8,549 bases of DNA from Acidobacteriota bacterium (GTDB lineage: Bacteria > Acidobacteriota > Terriglobia > UBA7540): positions 1 to 8,549 of the forward strand of contig PMYF01000337.1 of the NCBI GenBank assembly GCA_003171295.1, given 5' to 3'. A program made the position numbers and the translations under genes. The notes under the pieces are model-generated. The model worked only from the letters and a program-made list of their open reading frames with translations. It searched no databases and was not told where the DNA came from. Position 1 is the stretch's first letter; every line of letters begins with the position of its first letter. Below are positions 1 through 6,174 of this stretch, piece after piece.

Positions 1-2
1 GC

Positions 3-15
3 GCCAGCGGTCACC
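3..15 (+). repeat. 13-bp direct repeat, left copy
   Basis: GCCAGCGGTCACC occurs here and again, identical and in the same orientation, at 513-525. The pair brackets the transposase tail (52-348) and its trailing DNA. It could be a target-site duplication, an internal motif of the element present twice, or chance. A duplication of 13 bp would be long for most DDE elements. I saw no matching terminal inverted repeats just inside the two copies. Confidence 0.4.
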
Positions 16-51
16 CAATCTACTCACTTCAGATCGCCTCGTCGCCGGTTT

Positions 52-348
52 GTGTGCTCTCCTCACTCGCCCCGCCCGCCTGATCCGTTCAGCCATCGTT
101 CTGAAACCTGGTTGATCGGCACGATTCGACGCGAGTATTGGGATCGTACGTTGTTCTGGACCACGGCGGATCTGGAAGACAAGCTGCTCGATTTCAGGAC
201 ATATTTCAATGAGCATCGGTCGCATACTGGACTGCAAGGGCGAACGCCTGACCAGGACACGCCTATGCCGCGACCCGTCGCCAGTCTCCATTCCTATGGA
301 TGGCAACGCCACTGCCGAGGCCTCTATCACACGCCCATGCCAGCCTGA
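52..348 (+). pseudogene. C-terminal fragment of a DDE integrase-core transposase
   Basis: The reading frame is open from the left edge of the window, and a GTG at 52 is the first possible start. Recognisable similarity begins only near base 108, at LIGTIRREYWDR, and runs to the TGA at 346-348. In intact transposases of this group that motif directly follows the catalytic glutamate (usually VERLIGTIRREY). It is followed by a stretch like TTADLEDKLLDFRTYFNEHRSHTGLQGRTP and a terminal WQRHCRGLYHTP-type tail, both present here in recognisable form. The preceding residues (roughly bases 1-105) look unrelated, and the core with the two catalytic aspartates is absent. I therefore read this as a 5'-truncated remnant retaining about 80 C-terminal residues. 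It differs in sequence from the two transposase remnants at 1041-1900 and 5787-5924, so it comes from another element. The group assignment is recalled knowledge; the exact IS family is uncertain. Confidence 0.72.
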
Positions 349-512
349 TTCTCCGATGAATAGTGCTCCCTGTAGTATCCGGCGGAAATCGGCAAACGGC
401 ACTTCCAGTGAAACCATTTGCTGTTTTGTGCTTCTAAGCGCGCCCAGGTTAGCTGATTTGATCTTGTCACTATCCACCGAGTGCGTTCCGCAACTGTGAC
501 TCCCCTCAGCTG

Positions 513-525
513 GCCAGCGGTCACC
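513..525 (+). repeat. 13-bp direct repeat, right copy
   Basis: This is an identical copy of the 13-mer at 3-15. Bases beyond the 13-mer do not match on either side (CAATC follows the left copy, GGCAG the right), so the repeat is sharply bounded. The spacing between copies is 510 bp. Confidence 0.4.
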
Positions 526-976
526 GGCAGAATTGGTCAAAATATCAATTCGCCATTCACACGCCGACATGACTCGTCATACCATCCTCGTACTACCCGA
601 ATCGTGGAAGGCCACAAGCTGGACTGATATCTGGAGCCATCAGAGCTTCGAGGCCGACCGCAGCCGTTTGAGAATCAACCTGGAGCAGCCCGGCTCGATC
701 CTGATGCAGCCTGCGACGGAGCGAGGAGCGGGACGAGGGGTCGCGGGAACCTGGCCTTTTGCCGCTCCGCGTTCCACGAGGTGCCTTCTCTCGCCGTTCT
801 CCGCCTGTCGCAAGCAAGCCCAGAGCATGCTCGACCGCGAGCAGGGGGGACCGGACCATAAGCTGTCGCCGCATCTTCGCTGCTGTTGGGCGCGGCAAGG
901 AGCGCCTCTGCTTGGGTACAGCGCGACAAGAGCATAAGAATCCGGGTTTGAGTGATCTTCTGAGCCGCGTGCATAC

Positions 977-1005
977 CAATAATTCCGACCACATTGAAAT
1001 TATTG
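977..1005. repeat. 8-bp perfect inverted repeat upstream of transposase
   Basis: CAATAATT (977-984) and its exact reverse complement AATTATTG (998-1005) flank a 13-base spacer. The arms are AT-rich in an otherwise GC-rich stretch and end 35 bp before the transposase ATG at 1041. The spacing would suit an operator for a dimeric regulator or a weak hairpin in the leader. No T-run follows, so it is not a normal terminator. Function is inferred only from position. Confidence 0.35.
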
Positions 1006-1040
1006 CGGTTGGTGGCTTCGGCTGGTAGTCTTGCCATCCC

Positions 1041-1900
1041 ATGAAAACGGTCGTTTGCGTCTTGCTTCATGCTTCGCGGTCGTGCTTCCGAACCCGGTTG
1101 GCGCTGCAGGCGGAGAATCTTGCCTTGCGCCATCAGATCACCCTGTTGCAGCGCGGTCGGAAGCGACTGCCCCTGAACGCAGCCGATCGCTTCCTCTGGA
1201 TCTGTCTGTCACGCCTCTGGGTGGGCTGGCGCTCCGCCCTCGCCATCTTCAAACCGGAAACGGTGATCCGTTGGCAACGCACGGGATTTCGCCTCTCCTG
1301 GAGGGAAGAGCCGAGGCCTACGGCTTGGGCGCTGCCAGATTCATCGGGATGTTCAGGACCTGATCCGCAAGATGAGCCTGGCGAATCCGCTGTGGGGAGC
1401 ACCTCGAATCCACGGCGAGCTGCTCAAATTTGGGATCCCTCTTTCCCAAGCGACTGTAGCCAAGTACATCGTGCACACACGGAAGCCGCCCTCTCAGACT
1501 TGGCGTGCTTTCCTCAACAATCACGTCACACAGTTGGCTTCGATCGACTTCCTCGTGGTGCCGACGGTGACGTTTCGGATCCTGTTTGTCTTCGTGGTGC
1601 TCGCCCACCACCGGCGCCGGGTGATTCATTTCAACGTTTCGGCCCACCCTACCTCGGAATGGACGGCACAGCGGATTGCCGAGGCCTTCCCTTGAGACAC
1701 GGCGCCACGCTATCTGCTCCCTGATCGCGATAGCATCTATGGCGAGGTCTTTCGGCAAAGAGTCCGAGGGATGGCGAATCGCGAAGTACGGGCGGCCCCG
1801 AGGTCGCCATGGCAGAGTCCCTAGGTGGAGTGCCTGATCGGATCCGTTCGACGGGAGTGCCTGGATCACCTCATCGTACTCAATGAGGAGTCTCTGCGCC
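1041..1900 (+). pseudogene. Broken DDE integrase-core transposase (frameshift, two stops, lost C-terminus)
   Basis: The first frame from ATG 1041 encodes a helical N-terminus containing LALQAENLALRHQITLL, then PETVIRWQRTGFRLSWR, typical of integrase-core transposases common in Acidobacteria. Near 1302-1306 the homology jumps to another frame, which reads KSRGLRLGRCQIHRDVQDLI and then MSLANPLWGAPRIHGEL. The catalytic core follows with its first Asp in LASIDF, then RILFVFVVLAHHRRRV and the second Asp in LLPDRDSIYG. The glutamate lies in VECLIGSVRRECLDH. In-frame TGA at 1693-1695 replaces an expected Trp (AFPWD) and TAG at 1822-1824 replaces an aromatic residue just before the catalytic Glu region. 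Similarity stops near LNEESLR (about 1898), so the normal C-terminus (roughly 70-80 residues) is missing. It therefore cannot make active enzyme. The 5' boundary is fairly secure, but there is no clear ribosome-binding site before ATG 1041. Confidence 0.82.
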
Positions 1901-1949
1901 AGAGGACGAACGTCAAGCTCGCAAACCACACAGAAAGGACAACAACCTT

Positions 1950-1954
1950 AAGGA
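1950..1954 (+). promoter_or_regulatory. Ribosome-binding site of the phosphoesterase gene
   Basis: AAGGA lies seven bases before ATG 1962 and supports that start over the internal Met codons near 2085, which would fall inside the predicted export segment. The preceding 60 bases are transposase-derived or unrelated sequence. I see no good -35/-10 pair there, so the promoter was not located. Confidence 0.5.
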
Positions 1955-1961
1955 CTTCGAT

Positions 1962-3485
1962 ATGACCAGCACAAGCCTCGAGAACGATCCTTCCCCTGGC
2001 GGTTCCAAGAAACTCATCCGAATTTCCCTCCGACGGCGATCGGGGTTGAAAGCGTCTGTCAAAGTCCGATTTCTGGCGGGAGCGATGATGACGGCCCTAG
2101 CGGTAACGATGGCGTCAGTCAAACTCAGCGGCAGGGAACTCGCGTCCCCAATGCCATCTCCGCCCCCAGCCCGAACATCCGCGGACCAAGCAGCCGAACT
2201 TCAACCGCTGCCACGTGGGCTGAAAAAGGTCAAGCACATCATCTGGATCATGCAGGAGAATCGCACGTTCGATAATTACTTCGGCACTTTTCCGGGCGCG
2301 GATGGCATCCCCCCAGCCACCTGCTTGTCGAAGTTTCCCGGCAGCAAGGACTGCGTCGCTCCGTTTCACATGCCCAATCTTTTCCCCACGTGCGACCTGC
2401 CTCACGAGTGGGAGCATGCCCACGCCGCCTACAATAATGGAAGGATGGATGCATTCGTGTGGGTCGAGGGCACGTCCTACACGATGGGCTACCTTGACGA
2501 CCGGGACATCCCCAATTACTGGACGTATGCGAAGGACTACACCCTTTGCGACGCCCTCTTTTCCTCGCAGATGGGGGAAAGCTTGACCAACCATCTTTAC
2601 ATGGTCTCTGCTCAATCGGGTGGCATGATCGGCGGGGCGAGAACGGTCGAGGAGGTGAAGGAAATCAGGGATGATCCTGGGGGCTTCAGTTTTGAGGCCT
2701 TCGTCGACCTATTGAACAAAGGAGGAGTCTCCTGGAAATACTACGTTGAGACCATGCCGCCGCGCGCGGATGAGAAGATGCCGCCGGATATATTATGGTA
2801 TCTTCTCCACCCCGACCCCAAGGAATTCTCATTGTGGAATCCGCTCCCCGGCTTTAAGTCGGTGCGGGAGAATCCGGTCAGTTGGAAGAGCCTGGCGGAA
2901 TTGAAGCAGTACTACGATGATCTGGAAAAGGGAACTTTGCCTCAGGTTGCGTGGATTATCCCCGCATTCGACGACAGCGAGCATCCACCTGCGCCGGTGC
3001 CTCAGGGAATGTGGTACGTCACGAAAGTGATCAATGCGCTCATGAAGAGCCCTTACTGGAAGGACAGCGTGATCTTCCTGACCTGGGACGATTACGGAGG
3101 GTTTTACGATCACGTGCCCCCTCCTGAAATGGATGCCATGGGCCTGGGGCCGCGCGTGCCCGGCTTGGTTATCTCACCCTTCTCGAAATCCGCGTATGTG
3201 TCGCATATCGTATATGACTTCACCTCGATCCTGAGATTCGTGGAGAGGCGCTTCGATTTGCCTAATTTGACGACTCGCGACAAGAGGGCAGACCCCATGT
3301 TCGATTGCTTTGATTTTGACCAGAAGCCGCTCTCTCCCGTTCTCATAACGATTCCGCCAGACCTCCCTCCCTCTAGCCGGGTCGAGCCATATTGTGTCTT
3401 CACTCCGACTTTACCTGTCGTCGCGCCTTACAGTCCGTCCGTGGAACCTGTACCCTTCACGGGGAGGCAGCCTGCGATCAAGTAA
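1962..3485 (+). CDS. Secreted phosphoesterase-family protein (phospholipase C / acid phosphatase type)
   Basis: This 507-residue protein belongs to the phosphoesterase family that includes bacterial phospholipases C and AcpA-type acid phosphatases, metal-dependent hydrolases of phosphate esters usually acting outside the cytoplasm. The N-terminus is basic (RRR at 24-26) with a hydrophobic stretch at about 37-52, an export signal or anchor, then a Pro/Ser-rich linker. The catalytic domain opens with VKHIIWIMQENRTFDNYFG; the hallmark Glu99-Asn100 is present. Later come SQMGESLTNH (202-211), DDSEHPP with Glu340-His341, and LTWDDYGGFYDHVPPP with Asp376, Asp377, Asp383 and His384. The C-terminal part has PGLVISPFSK and SILRFVERRFDLP, as in intact relatives. 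All hallmark motifs are present in order, so it should be functional. The substrate (phospholipid or another phosphate ester) cannot be decided from sequence. The ATG overlaps the TGA ending the frame of the upstream transposase remnant, probably by chance. The basic N-terminal extension before the hydrophobic segment is long; Tat export is possible but the motif is not typical. Confidence 0.9.
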   Translation: MTSTSLENDPSPGGSKKLIRISLRRRSGLKASVKVRFLAGAMMTALAVTMASVKLSGRELASPMPSPPPARTSADQAAELQPLPRGLKKVKHIIWIMQENRTFDNYFGTFPGADGIPPATCLSKFPGSKDCVAPFHMPNLFPTCDLPHEWEHAHAAYNNGRMDAFVWVEGTSYTMGYLDDRDIPNYWTYAKDYTLCDALFSSQMGESLTNHLYMVSAQSGGMIGGARTVEEVKEIRDDPGGFSFEAFVDLLNKGGVSWKYYVETMPPRADEKMPPDILWYLLHPDPKEFSLWNPLPGFKSVRENPVSWKSLAELKQYYDDLEKGTLPQVAWIIPAFDDSEHPPAPVPQGMWYVTKVINALMKSPYWKDSVIFLTWDDYGGFYDHVPPPEMDAMGLGPRVPGLVISPFSKSAYVSHIVYDFTSILRFVERRFDLPNLTTRDKRADPMFDCFDFDQKPLSPVLITIPPDLPPSSRVEPYCVFTPTLPVVAPYSPSVEPVPFTGRQPAIK

Positions 3486-3659
3486 CGGAGTGATGAAGCA
3501 TGCATCTATGCCTGGCATTCCTCGGCCAAAATGGGGTCTTCAATTGAGTTCCTGGACACTACGGGATGGAGAGAGAGGTGACAGATCTGACGTATGCTTC
3601 ACATCCACTTCCTGGATGCGTTAAGAAGTATTACTAATCGCGTGAACGATTACATTCGA
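3486..3659. other. Intergenic stretch after the phosphoesterase gene
   Basis: I see no convincing gene. A 43-codon frame at 3493-3624 has no recognisable features, and its only Shine-Dalgarno-like bases sit too close to the ATG. A perfect 6-bp stem, CATCCA/TGGATG at 3602-3618 with a five-base loop, could help end transcription. It lacks a following T-run, so I do not call it a terminator. Confidence 0.45.
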
Positions 3660-3689
3660 TTGACAGACCATTTTGGAATTACGTAGTAT
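3660..3689 (+). promoter_or_regulatory. Sigma-70-like promoter of the glycohydrolase-isomerase operon
   Basis: A perfect -35 hexamer TTGACA (3660-3665) is followed, after 18 bases, by TAGTAT (3684-3689), which matches four of six positions of TATAAT. Transcription would begin near 3696, leaving a leader of about 60 bases before ATG 3757. The element lies in an AT-richer patch between two GC-rich genes. This placement argues against the TTG at 3673 as the start codon, because that codon lies between the two hexamers. Confidence 0.6.
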
Positions 3690-3692
3690 CAG

Positions 3693-3723
3693 CGCGAACC
3701 GCGGAGATACTCAATTCTTGAGT
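3693..3723 (+). promoter_or_regulatory. Two small hairpins in the operon leader
   Basis: CGCG-AAC-CGCG (3693-3703) is followed by ACTCAA-TTC-TTGAGT (3709-3723), and then by a T-rich stretch, CGTTTTATTTT. The second hairpin plus T-rich tract resembles a weak intrinsic terminator placed inside the leader, between the promoter and the start codon. It could be an attenuator or only a structured leader. The stem is short and AT-rich, so confidence is low. Confidence 0.3.
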
Positions 3724-3747
3724 CGTTTTATTTTGATGCGTTACTTT

Positions 3748-3753
3748 GGAGGG
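3748..3753 (+). promoter_or_regulatory. Ribosome-binding site that fixes the glycohydrolase start
   Basis: GGAGGG lies three bases before ATG 3757. The same frame is open further upstream, with a TTG at 3673 and an ATG at 3736. Only the 3757 start has a strong Shine-Dalgarno, and it places the twin-arginine motif at residues 11-13, the normal distance from the N-terminus. Confidence 0.6.
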
Positions 3754-3756
3754 ATC

Positions 3757-4977
3757 ATGGACAAAGAAGAAGGGGCTACTTTGAATCGTCGGCGATTTTT
3801 GCAGGGCACGGGTCTGCTCCCGGCTGTCGCGGTTTTGGCGCCTCGAACGGCGGCGGGTGCTACGCTCCAAGCGTCTGCGTCGGGCGGCACGGTCAGCCTG
3901 CGGGAAAAGTTTTATGGCTGCATCGTCGGCGTGCATGTCGGTTCGGCGCTGAAAGGGCCGTGCGAGGGCTGGGATTGGCAGGACATCGCGAAAAAATACG
4001 GTGTCATTGACCAGTTGCTGCCCTATCAGGACTACGACAATGGGTGGAACCGCATGGCCGGAACCACCGAAGACGGAGTTGAGCGGCAGAAGCTTATGAT
4101 CACGGCGATAATCGAGAAGAAAGACCGGGTGACGGCGGAGGACGTGAGGAAAATCTGGGTGCGAGACATCAATCCCAAGGCGGCGGGAATGGTCTCGGAG
4201 CCTTTTGAAGGCGTGCTGCTGAAGATGGCGAAGGCAGATATTCCGGCCTGCGACATAGGCAGGTATTGCGACTATGCGGGACTGGTCTCGTTTGCGCGGG
4301 CCTGCCATCCGATGGGGTTGATCAACGCAGGCGACATTCCGAACGCAGTGGCTGATGTTTTCGAAGTGGGGCAACTGTATCAGACCACCAACAGCCGAGG
4401 TCTGCAGTGGGCGGCCGTCACCGGGATCGGGGTCGCAGCGGCGACCAAGCCAGGAGCAACGGTCGACAGCGTTATCGCCGCCATTATCGCCGGTGACCCG
4501 CGGTTCTCGAGGGATCTGATTGAGCCGAGCGAGAGGGATCTGGCGGAGGAGATCGAGCAAGGTCTGAAGATTACGGCCCGCTGTAAGGATTTTGAGGAAA
4601 TGCGTGCGGCGTTCGATCCAATATACAGCGGCAAGGGGATGGCGTACCCGGGGTCATACGCCAACGAGGTGGTCACCAAAGGTATTTGCGTATTCTCAAT
4701 GGTCAAGGGGAACACGAAGGACGCCATGGTGGCGGGCGTGAACATGGGCCAGGACACGGACTGCCTAGCGGCCGTAGCGGCGGGGATTTCCGGCGCGCTC
4801 AGCGGGGCGAGTTCGGTTCCCGAGGCGTGGATCAAGCAGGTAGATTACGCAACGAGTCAGATGCCGATAACGAACAGCAGAAGAACGATCCGGCAGCACG
4901 CCGACGGGTTGTACGAGGCCTTCCAGACGAGGCTTCGCAGGATGCGGAGCTTTGCCGACGAGATGGAGCAAGCTTAG
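3757..4977 (+). CDS. Tat-exported ADP-ribosylglycohydrolase-family protein
   Basis: The 406-residue product starts with LNRRRFLQGTGLLPAVAVLA, a twin-arginine export signal with arginines at 11-13 and a hydrophobic core at about 17-28; cleavage may fall near residue 35. The mature part matches the ADP-ribosylglycohydrolase (DraG/ARH) superfamily, all-alpha enzymes that use metal ions to release ADP-ribose or similar groups. GCIVGVHVGSALKGP (54-68) corresponds to the family's opening glycine-rich helix. GTTEDGVE (102-109) stands where the first metal motif TDD is expected. NMGQDTDCLAAVAAGISGAL (329-348) is the second metal motif, with Asp333 and Asp335. The Glu in TED and the Cys after DTD are deviations shared, as I recall, by subgroups of unknown substrate, so Arg-ADP-ribose cleavage should not be assumed. 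It lies 31 bp upstream of an RpiB-family isomerase in a likely operon. Export of such an enzyme is unusual compared with cytoplasmic DraG. Family assignment is firm; substrate is unknown. Confidence 0.87.
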   Translation: MDKEEGATLNRRRFLQGTGLLPAVAVLAPRTAAGATLQASASGGTVSLREKFYGCIVGVHVGSALKGPCEGWDWQDIAKKYGVIDQLLPYQDYDNGWNRMAGTTEDGVERQKLMITAIIEKKDRVTAEDVRKIWVRDINPKAAGMVSEPFEGVLLKMAKADIPACDIGRYCDYAGLVSFARACHPMGLINAGDIPNAVADVFEVGQLYQTTNSRGLQWAAVTGIGVAAATKPGATVDSVIAAIIAGDPRFSRDLIEPSERDLAEEIEQGLKITARCKDFEEMRAAFDPIYSGKGMAYPGSYANEVVTKGICVFSMVKGNTKDAMVAGVNMGQDTDCLAAVAAGISGALSGASSVPEAWIKQVDYATSQMPITNSRRTIRQHADGLYEAFQTRLRRMRSFADEMEQA

Positions 4978-5008
4978 GTGCTCCGGCGGACGGGAAAGGA
5001 GAGGCTCG

Positions 5009-5461
5009 ATGAAGCTTGCACTGGGGAATGATCACGCAGGGTATCCGATCAAAGACTTCGTGCTCCAGTTGTTGCGGTCTTGGAATCACACCGTGAAGGA
5101 TTGTGGATCTTTCAGTCCAGAGCCGGTGGACTTCCCCGATATCGCCATGCTGGTGGGCAACGAGATCAAGAGTGGCCGGGCCGAACGGGGCATTATGATT
5201 TGTGGCACGGGTGAGGGAACAGTCATGGCGGGCAATAAGATCCATGGCATCCGGGCCGCCCTGTGCCACGACTTGTACTGCGCCCACCAGTGTGTTGAGG
5301 ACGACAATGCGAATATGCTCTGTTTCGGTGCTCAGATCATCGGTCCCGCTATCGTTAAGGACGTACTGACCAACTTTCTGACCGCCAAATTCAGCACCGG
5401 GGAAGAGTTCCGCCGCCGCGTCAGAAAGCTGGACATGATGGACCTGCTGGTGCCGAAATAA
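5009..5461 (+). CDS. RpiB/LacA/LacB-family sugar-phosphate isomerase
   Basis: This 150-residue protein has the usual length of ribose-5-phosphate isomerase B and its LacAB relatives, cytoplasmic enzymes that interconvert aldose and ketose phosphates. Landmarks are LALGNDHAGYPIK (3-15), VDFPDIA (40-46) and MICGTGEGTVMAGNKIHGIR (63-82), which contains Cys65, the position of the catalytic base in E. coli RpiB. NMLCFGAQIIG (102-112) is the last. At the site where E. coli RpiB has His99-Asn100 (used for sugar-ring opening and stabilisation) this protein has Asp98-Asp99. The Val after CGTG in E. coli is Glu69 here. Those changes make a substrate other than ribose 5-phosphate plausible, so I give no gene symbol. 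ATG 5009 is chosen because AAGGAG (4996-5001) lies seven bases upstream and the family's N-terminus begins right there. There is no export signal. It is probably co-transcribed with the upstream glycohydrolase-family gene. Confidence 0.9.
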   Translation: MKLALGNDHAGYPIKDFVLQLLRSWNHTVKDCGSFSPEPVDFPDIAMLVGNEIKSGRAERGIMICGTGEGTVMAGNKIHGIRAALCHDLYCAHQCVEDDNANMLCFGAQIIGPAIVKDVLTNFLTAKFSTGEEFRRRVRKLDMMDLLVPK

Positions 5462-5786
5462 GACCGCGATTTCTTTCCCGGAAATCCCTGCCGGGCACCC
5501 ACCACACGGACCTGCGGTGCACGTCGCGGTGGCACTCCATGCGATGGCAGATGGGGAGCACCTTACAACAGTGGCGGCGGTTCCGCTTGCCTTCCGCACC
5601 GCCTCCGACGCAACCGGCCATCCCATTGTTTTTGAGCCGAAGGCGGCGACAGCGGAAACAGCGACCCCGCCATCACATGGAATAACCTGGGCTGGCATCG
5701 GCAAGGGTTCCGCCTTTTCTGGGCGTGGGTTTCCAGGCGGGAGAGAGCCGGCCGCCCAGGGGTGAGTCGCCCAGTCCGAGATCTAA
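5462..5786. other. Intergenic stretch after the isomerase gene
   Basis: No supported gene is present. A plus-strand frame at 5517-5765 is Ala/Pro/Gly-rich without recognisable motifs, and minus-strand frames are no better. A short CCCGG/CCGGG stem near 5478-5496 follows the isomerase stop but has no T-run. The stretch may be worn remains of the mobile element whose fragment follows. Confidence 0.45.
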
Positions 5787-5924
5787 TTCACAAGAGTGCT
5801 GTTTGTCCTGGTAGTGCTGGCGCATCATCGTCGGCGCGTCGTGCAGGAGCCGGAGGCTGGACAGATTGTGGAGATCCCGCAGGTCTGTAGCCTGCACCAT
5901 CGCTACGAACGGCGCGCTGCGTAA
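5787..5924 (+). pseudogene. Internally deleted transposase scrap (core joined to C-terminus)
   Basis: The frame opens after a TAA at 5784-5786 and ends at TAA 5922-5924. It encodes RVLFVLVVLAHHRRRVV, matching the middle of the integrase core (compare RILFVFVVLAHHRRRV in the remnant at 1041-1900). Directly after this comes QEPEAGQIVEIPQ and the closing CSLHHRYERRAA, the extreme C-terminus of transposases in this family. About 150-200 residues that normally separate the two parts, including the second Asp and the Glu of the catalytic triad, are gone. Codon choices differ from the 1041-1900 copy in the shared motif, so this is a different element of the same family. The identification rests on recalled family sequence and is strong for the C-terminal tail. 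Confidence 0.75.
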
Positions 5925-6150
5925 CCGATGGCAGCTTGGGCCCTGTCGTTCCCTTACCTCGAGAACTGCAACCTGCCTCGCGCAAGGCGGGCACCTGTCA
6001 GCGCAAAGGCTCGACCAGCCCGCTGACATCACGGACCAGAGACCAAGGCACCGAGCGAGGGGCCGAGACTGCGGTCTTTGGGCGGCTGTTTTTGCAGCGA
6101 ATGCATCATCTATCGCGTTTTGGCGAAGGACAGCAGTACAATACGCGGCA
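5925..6150. other. Non-coding trailer of the transposase scrap and leader of the SBBP gene
   Basis: No gene is visible. A hairpin with a 7-bp stem (5972-5978 pairs with 5985-5991, one G-T wobble, six-base loop) begins 48 bases after the transposase stop. A T-run occurs at 6089-6093 but is about 100 bases away from it. This stretch is probably the right-hand non-coding end of the lost insertion element. A TACAAT at 6137-6142 could be a -10 element for the following gene, but no -35 hexamer lies at proper spacing. Confidence 0.4.
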
Positions 6151-6161
6151 ATGAACGCATC

Positions 6162-6169
6162 GGGAGGGA
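6162..6169 (+). promoter_or_regulatory. Ribosome-binding site that selects the GTG start at 6175
   Basis: GGGAGGGA lies five bases before GTG 6175. An in-frame ATG at 6151 has no Shine-Dalgarno before it and lies upstream of this site, so the GTG is preferred. With it the protein begins VRKRGVQLLLVILIGL, a normal charged-then-hydrophobic export signal. Confidence 0.55.
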
Positions 6170-6174
6170 ATATC

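Larger units (their letters stand above)
349..1040. other. Non-coding or decayed stretch between two transposase remnants
   Basis: No reading frame in this stretch of about 690 bases looks like a real protein. Open frames exist on both strands (for example plus 533-937 and minus 593-1042), but they are rich in Arg, Pro, Ser and Cys with no recognisable motif, as expected of GC-rich non-coding DNA. Bases 349-525 are probably trailing sequence of the upstream element, because they directly follow its stop and end in the direct repeat. The last part carries an 8-bp inverted repeat (977-1005) and the short leader of the next transposase. Confidence 0.55.

Noticed and set aside
593..1042. Overlapping open frames on both strands (also plus 533-937)
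   Set aside because: Composition is that of random GC-rich DNA. No motif, signal, membrane segment or good ribosome-binding site was found on either strand.
1693..1824. In-frame TGA at a Trp position and TAG, hinting at stop-codon reassignment
   Set aside because: The intact genes nearby end at TAA or TAG in the expected places and carry no internal TGA or TAG. The same transposase also has a frameshift, so decay explains both stops.
1869..1888. CCTCAT/ATGAGG inverted repeat with an eight-base spacer
   Set aside because: It falls in the conserved transposase coding motif (HLIVLNEE), so it is most likely a by-product of the coding sequence.
1318..1929. Minus-strand open frame of 203 codons
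   Set aside because: It is antisense to the transposase remnant, whose plus-strand motifs (DDE residues, LAHHRRRV) are unmistakable.
3493..3624. Small plus-strand frame of 43 codons after the phosphoesterase gene
   Set aside because: The GGAG lies only two bases from the ATG and the peptide has no recognisable features. It also ends just before the next promoter.
3679..4560. Minus-strand open frame of 293 codons
   Set aside because: It is antisense to the glycohydrolase-family gene, very rich in Arg and Pro with no motif, and lacks a plausible ribosome-binding site.
5478..5496. CCCGG/CCGGG hairpin after the isomerase stop as a terminator
   Set aside because: The stem is only five pairs with a nine-base loop and no T-run follows.
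5517..5765. Plus-strand frame of 82 codons as a gene
   Set aside because: It is low-complexity Ala/Pro/Gly-rich, has no ribosome-binding site at its GTG and matches no family I recognise.
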